Assembly: GCA_028870115.1 (NCBI GenBank)
Contig: JAGWQH010000048.1
Span: 1 to 57,279 of the forward strand
Source: Candidatus Methylomirabilota bacterium
Lineage (GTDB): Bacteria; Methylomirabilota; Methylomirabilia; Methylomirabilales; Methylomirabilaceae
Length of the DNA stretch: 57,279 nucleotides
Direction of reading: 5' to 3'
Part shown: piece by piece, positions 41,860-49,272 of the stretch
How the letters are laid out: each line of letters begins with the position of its first letter
How positions within the stretch are numbered: the first letter of the stretch is position 1
Translations under genes and position numbers: made by a program
Notes under the pieces: generated by a model
Seen by the model: the letters and a program-made list of their open reading frames with translations, nothing else
Databases searched by the model: none
What the model was told of the DNA's origin: nothing

Positions 41860-44108
41860 TCGGAAGGCAGGGGCGACCGACCGGTCGCCCCTACAGGGCA
41901 GACACACAGACCGTTTTGCAGTCGCGCCACGAGGCCCGTGTAGCGCTGCTGGATCTTCTGGTTTTTTACGGCGATGGCGATGGCCTTTTTGGTGCCTACC
42001 AGGACGACCAGGCGCCTGCCTCGCGTGATCGCCGTGTATAGCAGATTGCGCTGCAGCATGACGTAGTGCGCGGTGTGAACCGGGATGATGACCACCGGAT
42101 ACTCGCTGCCCTGGCTCTTGTGGATCGTGACGGCGTAGGCGAGCACCAGTTCATCCAGCTCATTGAAATCGTATGTGACCGGGCGGTCGTCAAACCGGAC
42201 GGTGACCTCGCGATCCTCGAGATCAAGCTTGATAATCCGGCCAATGTCGCCGTTATAGACGTCCTTCTCATAATTATTCCTGATCTGCATCACGCGGTCC
42301 CCGCGACGGTAGAGGCGACCGGCGCGAAGTAACTCCGGCCCTGACGGGTTCAGGAGCGCTTGCAGCACCTGATTCAGTTGCATGGCGCCGATCGGTCCTT
42401 TCTGCATCGGGCTCAGGATCTGCAACTCCTCCAGCGGATCCACGCGATGCCGCGTTGGCAGACCGCTCGACGCCAGCTCCAGGATTGCCGCCTGGACCTC
42501 CAGAGCTTCTTGTTTGGCGAGCAGGTAACAGTCACCTCGCTCCTGCGCCTCCCAATCAGCGCAGAACGGCATCTCCCCACGATTGATCCGGTGGGCATTG
42601 ACCACAATCTGGCTCTCCCGGGCCTGCCGGAAGATCTCGGACAGCCGGATCACCGGTACGAGGCTCGACGCGATGATGTCGCGCAGCACGGCGCCAGGCC
42701 CCACCGATGGGAGCTGGTCCACGTCACCCACCAGAATCAGACCGGCATCCGGAGGGATGGCCTTCAGGAGGGAGTTCATCAGCACCACGTCGATCATCGA
42801 GGCCTCGTCCACGATCACCAGATCGGCTTCCAGTGGTCTGTGGTGGTCCCGCTTGAACCGGCCGTCCTTGGGGCTGAACTCCAGGAGGCGATGGATGGTC
42901 TTGGCCTCCCGCCCCGTGGCCTCACTCATCCGTTTCGCCGCTCGCCCAGTGGGAGAGCAGAGGAGCATTCGGCGATGTTTCTTTTCCAGGATCTGCAGGA
43001 TGCATCTCAGGATGGTCGTCTTGCCGGTGCCGGGACCGCCGGTGATGACCAGTAGCTTACGTATGAGGGCCTCACGAATGGCCTCTTTCTGTTGCTCCGC
43101 CAGGCTCAGCCTATTGACCTGTTCCGACCAGAGAATGGCGCGTTCGATATCGATGTCCGTAGGGAGCGCGCCGCCTTCAGCCAAGGTCTGCAGGCGTCGA
43201 GCGACCCCTTCCTCCGCTGCGTACAGCGAGGCGAGATAGACCGCCACCCCTTGCGGCCCCGGCTCACCTGTCTGCGTGCGGTCACGCACAGGCAGGCAGA
43301 TGACCCGCTCCTCGTGTCGAAGCCGCTCAACCGCCTGGGTCACCAGATCCTCGTCCACCTCCAGAATGCTGACGCTCGCTTTCGTCAGGGCATCGAGCGG
43401 GTAGTAGACGTGGCCCTCTCCGGCCAGCTCGTTCAGGACATGGATCACGCCAGCCTCTACCCGGAGGGGCGAATGCGGCTCAATCCCAATCGCCTGGGCG
43501 ATTCGGTCCGCGGTTTTGAATCCGATTCCGTAAATATCCTTAGCCAGCCGGTAGGGGTTCTCCTGGACAATGGTGATGGAGGATTTTCCGTAGGTCTTGA
43601 AGATCTTGGCGGCATAGGCGGAGGAGACGCCGTGGCCCTGCAGGAAGATCATCACCTCCCGGATCTCTTTCTGCTCCTCCCAGGCGGTGCGGATTCGGTG
43701 AAGTCGGACCTCGCCGATCCCATCCACCGTCAGCAGGCGGGAAGGCTCCTCCTCAATGATGCGCAGGGTGTCAATGCCGAAGGCCTCCACCAGCCTTCTG
43801 GCGAAGACCGGGCCGATTCCTTTGATGAGGCCGGAGCCCAGGTACTTTTCGATTCCGGCCACGGTGGCGGGGGTGATGGTTTCGAACGCCTCGACCTTGA
43901 ACTGTTCGCCGTACCTGGTGTGCTGGACCCACTCACCGGTCAGCTTGAGGGTCTCGCCCGGCGTGACGGTTGGCAGGTTACCGACAATGGTGGCCAGGTC
44001 GCGACGCCCCGACACCTGGAGCCTGGCCACCACATAGTGGTTCTCTTCATTGACATAGGTGATTCGCTCCAGCGTCCCCTGGAGCGTGTCGTATGACTGG
44101 GCAGGCAT
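41856..44108 (-). CDS. recD2: RecD2 5'-3' helicase
   Basis: 750 aa SF1B helicase without RecBC partners, involved in repair and replication-fork stability. The N-terminus has an OB-like part (LQGTLERITYVNEENHYVVA) and HhH elements (GLIKGIGPVFARRLV, LLTVDGIGEVRLHRI). The helicase core starts with VITGGPGTGKTTILR (Walker A, about residue 356), then VDEASMIDVVLMNSLL, LVGDVDQLPSVGPG and YAVTIHKSQGSEYPVVIIP. The C-terminal CPVGATGRSPLPSE is encoded by a palindromic interspersed repeat rather than by RecD2 sequence. Confidence 0.95.
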   Translation of the reverse strand: MPAQSYDTLQGTLERITYVNEENHYVVARLQVSGRRDLATIVGNLPTVTPGETLKLTGEWVQHTRYGEQFKVEAFETITPATVAGIEKYLGSGLIKGIGPVFARRLVEAFGIDTLRIIEEEPSRLLTVDGIGEVRLHRIRTAWEEQKEIREVMIFLQGHGVSSAYAAKIFKTYGKSSITIVQENPYRLAKDIYGIGFKTADRIAQAIGIEPHSPLRVEAGVIHVLNELAGEGHVYYPLDALTKASVSILEVDEDLVTQAVERLRHEERVICLPVRDRTQTGEPGPQGVAVYLASLYAAEEGVARRLQTLAEGGALPTDIDIERAILWSEQVNRLSLAEQQKEAIREALIRKLLVITGGPGTGKTTILRCILQILEKKHRRMLLCSPTGRAAKRMSEATGREAKTIHRLLEFSPKDGRFKRDHHRPLEADLVIVDEASMIDVVLMNSLLKAIPPDAGLILVGDVDQLPSVGPGAVLRDIIASSLVPVIRLSEIFRQARESQIVVNAHRINRGEMPFCADWEAQERGDCYLLAKQEALEVQAAILELASSGLPTRHRVDPLEELQILSPMQKGPIGAMQLNQVLQALLNPSGPELLRAGRLYRRGDRVMQIRNNYEKDVYNGDIGRIIKLDLEDREVTVRFDDRPVTYDFNELDELVLAYAVTIHKSQGSEYPVVIIPVHTAHYVMLQRNLLYTAITRGRRLVVLVGTKKAIAIAVKNQKIQQRYTGLVARLQNGLCVCPVGATGRSPLPSE
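41869..41892. repeat. Palindromic repeat at the recD2 3' end
   Basis: aggggcgacc and ggtcgcccct form 10-bp arms around gacc. The unit matches a type of palindromic interspersed repeat and encodes the last residues of RecD2 (GATGRSPL). Confidence 0.75.
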
Positions 44109-44133
44109 CAGGGCGCCACTCCGACGTGAGAGT

Positions 44134-44337
44134 TTAGCCTGTCACCTCCTCGTACCAGGCCATCTGAACCGCCTCCAGCTTGGCCTCCGAGACGCCGTTG
44201 GGGTCGTCGTCGAAATCCGCGAGTTCAGTGATCCACCTGTGCAGAGTGGTAAACGGGACCTCCAGCGGATCCTGCTCAGGATGCGACTGAATCAGGGCCT
44301 GGGCAATTTCGTACGTGTCGTCCCAGTACAGGCTCAT
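44134..44337 (-). CDS. iscX: Fe-S assembly adaptor IscX
   Basis: 67 aa. The family signature is clear: LYWDDTYEIAQALIQSHPEQ, then VPFTTLHRWITELADFDDDP and EAKLEAVQMAWYEE. IscX binds the cysteine desulfurase IscS and iron and tunes cluster assembly. It is 15 bp after the superoxide dismutase stop and may be co-transcribed with it. The rest of the isc operon is not here. Confidence 0.93.
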   Translation of the reverse strand: MSLYWDDTYEIAQALIQSHPEQDPLEVPFTTLHRWITELADFDDDPNGVSEAKLEAVQMAWYEEVTG

Positions 44338-44352
44338 CTTTCTCAGTCTGCT

Positions 44353-44955
44353 TTATAGGGCCGCCTTCGGCGCATTGGCGTACCGCCGTGCCACAGCAGA
44401 CCAATCGATGCCCTTGAAGAAGGCTTCGATGTAATCAGCCCGCTTGAGCCCGTAGTCGATCATAAAGGCGTGTTCAAACACGTCCATAATCAGCAGCGGG
44501 ACGCCCCCGGCCAGGTGACCGGTGTCGTGCTCATTAATCCAGACATTGCACATTCGATTGGCGACCGGGTCCAGGTACAAGACGACCCAGCCGATCCCCC
44601 TCATAGTTCCCGTTCCCTTGAAGTCTTTCTGCCAGTTGTCGTAGGATCCAAAGTCGGCTGCGAGCTTCTGATATAGCTCTGAGGCCGAATCCAGACCCTT
44701 TCCACCTTTGACCATATTCCCAAAATAGTACTCATGCAAGCGCATTCCATTAAATTCCCAGCCAAACCGCCGCTTCAACTCTGCGTACTCCGGCGCGGCG
44801 GTCTTCCCTTCTTTCAGCATCTGACTCAACGCATCAGCCAGCTTATTGGTATTGGCGACATACCCCTGGTAGAGTGTAAAATGATTTTTCATGAGCGGAT
44901 CGCTCAATCCCTCGATTCCCAGCAACTGCTCATAATTTCTTGCCTCGTACGCCAT
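44353..44955 (-). CDS. Fe/Mn superoxide dismutase
   Basis: 200 aa from ATG 44955, with a strong AAGGAGGAG site; the longer frame to 45135 only adds the leader region. Superoxide dismutases turn superoxide into peroxide and oxygen. The metal ligands are His in NHFTLYQGYV, His in RLHEYYFGNM, and Asp and His in MDVFEHAFMIDYG. No signal peptide is present, so it is cytoplasmic. Whether Fe or Mn is used cannot be told. The neighbours iscX and nfuA suggest a link to Fe-S repair under oxidative stress. Confidence 0.93.
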   Translation of the reverse strand: MAYEARNYEQLLGIEGLSDPLMKNHFTLYQGYVANTNKLADALSQMLKEGKTAAPEYAELKRRFGWEFNGMRLHEYYFGNMVKGGKGLDSASELYQKLAADFGSYDNWQKDFKGTGTMRGIGWVVLYLDPVANRMCNVWINEHDTGHLAGGVPLLIMDVFEHAFMIDYGLKRADYIEAFFKGIDWSAVARRYANAPKAAL

Positions 44956-45242
44956 TGAGTGCTCCTCCTTAGATAAATTGATACGAGTTGACCTGTCTGT
45001 CACCACGAGACGTCGCTGGGCTGCCAGCGCGCGGGTGAAGTCACGAAACGCCTCACTGAAAACGTACTGACATTCAGGATGCCGGAGTTGGTTCGGATCA
45101 GACCACATATTGCCAAGGTCGATATAGTATCGCAAAAGAGAAAAAAACGAAAGGGCGCAAGGCTACTGATCGCGCCATGCTGAATAGGCTCTTCGAGTTG
45201 ACGTGAAGGGACCTTTGCGTCTACCATAAAAGTGATCCGACT

Positions 45243-45271
45243 TTGACATGACACCGAGATTGAACCAATAT
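45243..45271 (+). promoter_or_regulatory. nfuA promoter
   Basis: TTGACA (45243-45248), a 17-nt spacer and CAATAT (45266-45271), about 30 bp before the start codon. Confidence 0.5.
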
Positions 45272-45303
45272 GTATGGGCGTTAAGCCCCGGAGGAAGGAA
45301 CAG

Positions 45304-45897
45304 ATGCTCACGATCACTGAATCGGCAAAAAAGAAGATCCTCGAACTTATGGAGGCGGAGAGCCAGCCGGATATAGGGGTGCGTGTGGTGGTGACAGGGG
45401 GAGGCCCTGGAAGCTTTCGCTACGGGCTTGGGTTTATGGCCGAGAGGGATAAAGGGGCCGACGACACGGTGATCGACGCCGGCGGCTTCAAGGTCTATGT
45501 CGATGCCGAGAGCGCGCCGAAGCTCCAGGGCGCCACCGTGGACTTTATCGAGGGGATCAACCAGAGCGGCTTCAAGATCGACAACCCGAACTCCGGATGG
45601 AAGGATCCTGTAGCGGCGGCTGTCCAGCGGGTGATAGACACCAGGATCAATCCGGGCGTGGCGTCGCATGGCGGATACGTGACGCTGCTCGACGTCAAGG
45701 ATGGTATCGCCTACATCACCTTCGGAGGCGGGTGTCACGGTTGCGGGATGGCCGATATGACACTCAAGCAGGGGGTTGCTGTGGCGATCCAGGAGGCGGT
45801 TCCGGAGATCCGCCAGGTCCTCGATACGACCGACCATGCGGGCGGTACCAATCCGTACTACCAGCCGTCCGCGCACGGCGTCTCTCCTGAGGTCTAA
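45304..45897 (+). CDS. nfuA: NfuA-type Fe-S carrier
   Basis: 197 aa from ATG 45304 (GGAGGAAGGAA upstream). An N-terminal A-type/HesB-like domain (residues 1-95, ITESAKKKILELMEAESQPD...) lacks the three HesB cysteines, as in NfuA. A C-terminal NifU domain carries the CxxC at C144/C147 (GGGCHGCGMADMTLKQGV). NfuA holds a 4Fe-4S cluster between two subunits and passes it to targets. It is divergent from the superoxide dismutase/iscX pair, so Fe-S maintenance genes cluster here. Confidence 0.93.
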   Translation: MLTITESAKKKILELMEAESQPDIGVRVVVTGGGPGSFRYGLGFMAERDKGADDTVIDAGGFKVYVDAESAPKLQGATVDFIEGINQSGFKIDNPNSGWKDPVAAAVQRVIDTRINPGVASHGGYVTLLDVKDGIAYITFGGGCHGCGMADMTLKQGVAVAIQEAVPEIRQVLDTTDHAGGTNPYYQPSAHGVSPEV

Positions 45898-45973
45898 CTA
45901 TCTATCTACCGCTTCCCCGAAATGTCGGCGGAGGCGATAAAGCAGGTTGCAGGCGGATAAGGAAGCCGAGTCG

Positions 45974-46294
45974 ATGAAGGCCGACGTAAAGACACTCATA
46001 GCGGAGTTGAAGGATGGGCTGCAGGTGCTCTACGGCAATCGTCTGAAGGGCCTGTACCTGTTCGGCTCCTATGCCCGGGGAGAGGCGGACGAGGAATCGG
46101 ACGTTGACGTACTGGTCGTTCTCGACGATTACGAGAGCTACGGCGCGCAGATCGATCGCGCCGGGGTGCTGGGTGCGGAGCTGTCATTGCGGTATGGGGT
46201 GAGCATCAGCAAGGTGTTTCTCCGGGAGCGGGAGTGGCGCCAGGGAGATACACCGTTCCTGACCAACGTCAGGGGCGAGGCGGTCGCCGCGTGA
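45974..46294 (+). CDS. MNT-domain nucleotidyltransferase
   Basis: 106 aa from ATG 45974 with AAGGAAG upstream. The motif is complete: LYLFGSYARGEADEESDVDV then LVVLDD, with GS and the DxD pair. This is the minimal nucleotidyltransferase of HEPN-MNT toxin-antitoxin modules, in which it AMPylates a tyrosine of the HEPN partner. The HEPN gene starts within its stop codon (GTGA), so the two are coupled. Unlike the 13715 gene the catalytic residues are canonical. Confidence 0.9.
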   Translation: MKADVKTLIAELKDGLQVLYGNRLKGLYLFGSYARGEADEESDVDVLVVLDDYESYGAQIDRAGVLGAELSLRYGVSISKVFLREREWRQGDTPFLTNVRGEAVAA

Positions 46295-46674
46295 AGGAAG
46301 CGACGGGGAAGCTTCTCGATAAATCCGCGCGCGCCATCGAGACAGCGCGCAGGACCCTTGCGATCCCGGACACGGAAGCGGCGATGGCCCGCGCCTACTA
46401 CGCGAGGTTCTACGCCGCTGAGGCGCTGCTGTTCGAACGAGGGCTGACATTCAGGAAGCACGCCGGTGTCCATGCCGCCTTCGGTGAGCACCTCGCCAAG
46501 CCCGGAATTGTGGACGCGAAATATCACCAGTGGCTCTTGCTCGCGTTTGAAAAGCGGATCATTGCGGACTACGAGGTCGATAAGGCGATCCGGCCCGAGG
46601 AAGTCGAAGAGGTGATTCGGCGCGCAAGCGAGTTCCTCGAAGTAGCCCGGCGGTGCTTGGAAGAGAGCACATGA
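46291..46674 (+). CDS. HEPN-domain protein, partner of the MNT gene
   Basis: 127 aa from GTG 46291. The HEPN fold is seen as KLLDKSARAIETARRTLAIP...AAMARAYYARFYAAEALLFE, HAGVHAAFGEHL and ADYEVDKAIRPEEVEEVIRR. This subgroup has AYYARFYAAEALL, where the RX4-6H catalytic motif of RNase HEPNs is not evident, so RNase activity is uncertain. Known roles are antitoxin/toxin pairs or substrate recruitment to the nucleotidyltransferase. It ends with an ATGA overlap to a truncated downstream frame. Confidence 0.87.
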   Translation: MKEATGKLLDKSARAIETARRTLAIPDTEAAMARAYYARFYAAEALLFERGLTFRKHAGVHAAFGEHLAKPGIVDAKYHQWLLLAFEKRIIADYEVDKAIRPEEVEEVIRRASEFLEVARRCLEEST

Positions 46675-46781
46675 CCAGCAACCGCAGGCTGATCGAAGAT
46701 TTCCTGCCGACAAGGGCGGAGCGGAATGCGCTGCGAGCGGTTAAGGCCGTCGGACCGGGATTCACTCCATCCTCTCTGACC
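46671..46781 (+). pseudogene. Short remnant after the HEPN gene
   Basis: ATG 46671 overlaps the HEPN stop and encodes TSNRRLIEDFLP, which resembles the start of DUF1156 defence proteins (NRRLIE-x-LP). From there the sequence does not match and the frame runs antisense into the SCO gene. This is a weak call based on 12 residues. Confidence 0.35.
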
Positions 46782-46785
46782 TGGC

Positions 46786-47679
46786 TTACCTGGCTTCCCG
46801 CTGATCGGCGGTCTTGGCGGCCAGCACCGTCTTGATGTCGTTGACCATGACCTGGGGAACCAGGGAGCCCGCGCTGTAGATGTTGCGGACCTGCCCCTCC
46901 TGGTCCACGAGGAACACCTTGAGGACATGACGGTATCGGCCGGTGAAGCGACCCTCCTCGTCATAGACCCTCGCTCGATCCTGCCCATAACTCTCCAGCG
47001 TCATCTTGAGAACCTTATCTGAGGGGGCCGTCAGCAGATGCCACAATGACGGCTTCGCCCCAAAGATGCGTCCGTAATCGGTAAGCTGCTTCGGGGTATC
47101 GTGTTCAGGGTCCAGGCTGATGGACAGGAGCACGGCCCGGTCCTGGAGACCCTCGCGCAGCAGTTGAGCCTGAAGCTCCCGGAGCGCAAGGCTGGCCAGA
47201 GGACAGCCAAGCCGGTCGGTGCAGGCCGTGTAGATGAAGCTGACGACCGCCACCTTGCCGTGCATGAGGGTCGCGGTGTTGACGCGGCGACCGGCGGCAT
47301 TGATCAGGAGGACCGGCGGGACGCGCTTGATCGCGGGAAGGTCGTAGCTCCCGGCCGCAGGCGGGATGAACTTGGGCGAGAAGACGCCCTGCATATAGGT
47401 CTCTTCCAATTCCGGGATCTCGTGGGCATTGACCGTCCGGAAATCGGGCGCGAGAAGAGTCGCCGCAATCCAGATACCAGTCGGTATCAACCAGTACCGC
47501 CTCCGCGCCCGTGAGCATGAAAGTCCGATGCGAGGACTCCCGCGCCGTGAGTTGTCATTGCGAGCGACCGAAGGGAGCGCGGTAATCTCACCGTAGTTGC
47601 ACTGCGAGATTGCTTCGGTCCCCTTCGCTTCGCTCTGGGTCCCTCGCAATGACCTCGAGGAACTTTCCGGGCAACGCAT
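46786..47679 (-). CDS. SCO/SenC-family protein, paired with mtoX
   Basis: 297 aa from ATG 47679, 2 nt after the mtoX stop. SCO proteins are thioredoxin-like copper chaperones in the periplasm. After a membrane/signal segment (WLIPTGIWIAATLLAPDF) come VPPVLLINAAGRRVNTATLM, VVSFIYTACTDRLGCPLASL, ISLDPEHDTPKQLTDYGRIF and a late His in YRHVLKVFLVD. The cysteines are spaced CX5C rather than CX3C. The first ~47 residues are encoded by an inserted repeat and probably add nothing. Position suggests it loads copper into the neighbouring methanethiol oxidase. Confidence 0.85.
   Translation of the reverse strand: MRCPESSSRSLRGTQSEAKGTEAISQCNYGEITALPSVARNDNSRRGSPRIGLSCSRARRRYWLIPTGIWIAATLLAPDFRTVNAHEIPELEETYMQGVFSPKFIPPAAGSYDLPAIKRVPPVLLINAAGRRVNTATLMHGKVAVVSFIYTACTDRLGCPLASLALRELQAQLLREGLQDRAVLLSISLDPEHDTPKQLTDYGRIFGAKPSLWHLLTAPSDKVLKMTLESYGQDRARVYDEEGRFTGRYRHVLKVFLVDQEGQVRNIYSAGSLVPQVMVNDIKTVLAAKTADQREAR
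47554..47653. mobile_element. 100-bp MITE-like palindromic repeat in the SCO gene
   Basis: GTCATTGCGAG (47554-47564) and CTCGCAATGAC (47643-47653) are perfect 11-bp terminal inverted repeats; sub-palindromes lie inside. It resembles miniature elements scattered in some genomes. It is read in frame as SLRGTQSEAKGTEAISQ. Confidence 0.8.
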
Positions 47680-47681
47680 GG

Positions 47682-48932
47682 CTACTCAGGCCCGGCGCGC
47701 AGAGCCTTGCTCCCGAAGTTCATCAGGTGAGCCCGTCCCACCGAGTTGAAGTCCGTGGTGAACTTGTGTACGAGCTTTCCGTTCTCCCACGCATAGGCCT
47801 TGAGCCAATAGTCGCCGGGCTTATCCCATTTCGACAGCAGCGAGTTGGTGACGTAGATTCGCGTGCCATCCCACGATTCGGACACCATGTTGGCCGTCTC
47901 GCCCAGCTTCACCTGCCCGATCAGCTTGGCTTCGAATGGGTTCGAAATATCGTACACTCTCAACATTCCGTCCATGAATGATGCGACGTAGAGCTTGCTA
48001 TCGTCCGGCGCGATGCTGATATCGACCGGGAGCGTGTCGCCGAGGTCGGCGATAGACTTTGCAGCCCAGGTGCCGTCCTCCTTCTGGTGAATGAGGACAA
48101 GCTGGTGAGCAAGTGCCGTTGCCGTAAAGGCATAGTAGTGGTTCGGCAGCAGCGCCCAGCGAAGCTCAAGCGGCGCGCCGGGGACTTGCAGGATCTGCAG
48201 CGGTTTGCGGGCATGGAAATCCCACACGACCACCGTATCGCCGAACTCCTTCATGGCCTCTGCATCCTTGACCAGCTCACCGAGCGGTCGCATGTAGTTC
48301 TTCTTGCCGGCAAAGGCGGAAGTCAGCATGCGGTTCAGATTGATGTTGACCCGCACGTCATAGCCATAAGGCGCCTCCTTCGGCATCCAGATCGTCCGGA
48401 TGAAACGCCCTTCGTTGGAGTATTCCGCCAGCCCTGTCCGGCCTGAGCTGTCTTTCGCGTTGGAGAGCGCCGAGATCAACATCCGTCCCGGCAGGGCGTA
48501 GAACGTGTGGGGGCCGACCAGGCCGCCCGTATCCTTGACGAAGCTCTTGATGGTCTTGACGAGCTTAGGCTTGGCCGGATCTGAGGCGACATCGAAGATG
48601 AAGATGTAGCTGTCGTCCAGACCTCCGGCCCACAAGTATCGCCGGTCGTCGGTGAAGCCGGCGTGGTGGGCCTCGTGCTGCCCTGGGACGGAGACCCGAT
48701 GGATAATCTGCCCGTAGGTCTTGGACTTGGGGTTCGTGTCAACGGTGACGAGGCTGTCGTTGCCGTCGGCGACGCCCTCAACCCCCAGCGTCCAGACGTA
48801 GACATAGTCTTCCTGTCCGGTGACCTTGGGCAGGAACGGTGACTGGCAGGTTTCATCGGCTAGAGCAGGGCTACCCATCAGCAGAACAGCCACGAGCCAC
48901 AGCATTCCTGTCAGGCGATATCGCTTTTTCAT
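47682..48932 (-). CDS. mtoX: Methanethiol oxidase (selenium-binding-protein family)
   Basis: 416 aa from ATG 48932 (GAGAGGGG upstream). MtoX, of the SBP56 family, oxidises methanethiol to formaldehyde, hydrogen peroxide and sulfide with copper. A signal peptide (MKKRYRLTGMLWLVAVLLMG...ALA) sends it to the periplasm. The beta-propeller body contains PGQHEAHHAGFTDDRRYLWA, GLVGPHTFYALPGRML, PKEAPYGYDVRVNINLNRML, VVWDFHARKPLQ and LPVDISIAPDDSKLYVASFM. The His-rich blocks are the probable copper ligands. Bacterial mtoX is known to neighbour SCO genes, as here. It suggests one-carbon sulfur metabolism. Confidence 0.87.
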   Translation of the reverse strand: MKKRYRLTGMLWLVAVLLMGSPALADETCQSPFLPKVTGQEDYVYVWTLGVEGVADGNDSLVTVDTNPKSKTYGQIIHRVSVPGQHEAHHAGFTDDRRYLWAGGLDDSYIFIFDVASDPAKPKLVKTIKSFVKDTGGLVGPHTFYALPGRMLISALSNAKDSSGRTGLAEYSNEGRFIRTIWMPKEAPYGYDVRVNINLNRMLTSAFAGKKNYMRPLGELVKDAEAMKEFGDTVVVWDFHARKPLQILQVPGAPLELRWALLPNHYYAFTATALAHQLVLIHQKEDGTWAAKSIADLGDTLPVDISIAPDDSKLYVASFMDGMLRVYDISNPFEAKLIGQVKLGETANMVSESWDGTRIYVTNSLLSKWDKPGDYWLKAYAWENGKLVHKFTTDFNSVGRAHLMNFGSKALRAGPE

Positions 48933-49109
48933 GCTCGTTCCCCTCTCTCTGGGCGCTTTTGGATTCTCACACCTCAAGTGCATTCTTTCATACCCCCTCA
49001 ACTCGGGTCAAGGCCACGCTTCCACCATCGTTACTGCAAGTCAGCTTACCGATCATCTTTATTTACAACTCCTTGATACTCCGGGCGTCGATCTTAACGG
49101 CCTTTTGAT

Positions 49110-49139
49110 TTGACCGGACGCGTCCCCCGATCCTAAGTT
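49110..49139 (+). promoter_or_regulatory. Possible promoter of the kimA-kdp block
   Basis: TTGACC (49110-49115), an 18-nt spacer and TAAGTT (49134-49139). A weak match, noted for its position. Confidence 0.3.
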
Positions 49140-49170
49140 GATTAAGGGACGGGGAGAGCGACGGGAGGAG

Positions 49171-49257
49171 ATGATGCTGGATCTCGTACATCTGGGTATG
49201 GCGTTCGCCGGTTTTGCGCTTCCGTGGGCGCTGATCAGGCTGTGTGCGCACCTGTAG
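49171..49257 (+). CDS. 28-aa membrane peptide upstream of kimA
   Basis: ATG 49171 (or 49174) with GGGAGGAG directly upstream. The product MMLDLVHLGMAFAGFALPWA then LIRLCAHL is one hydrophobic helix with a basic end. It is closely related to the 28-aa peptide at 51235, and both resemble KdpF-type single-span subunits in size and layout. It lies 15 bp before the KimA-like gene. Too short for domain methods; conservation of the pair is the main evidence that it is real. Confidence 0.65.
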   Translation: MMLDLVHLGMAFAGFALPWALIRLCAHL

Positions 49258-49272
49258 AGATGGAGTGATACG

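Noticed and set aside
45136-45240. Longer start for the superoxide dismutase (to 45135)
   Set aside because: The added 60 residues do not match the family and the ATG at 44955 has a strong ribosome site.
48933-49170. c-di-AMP (ydaO) riboswitch upstream of the KimA-like gene
   Set aside because: The conserved GC-rich core and paired stems of that class could not be found in the leader.
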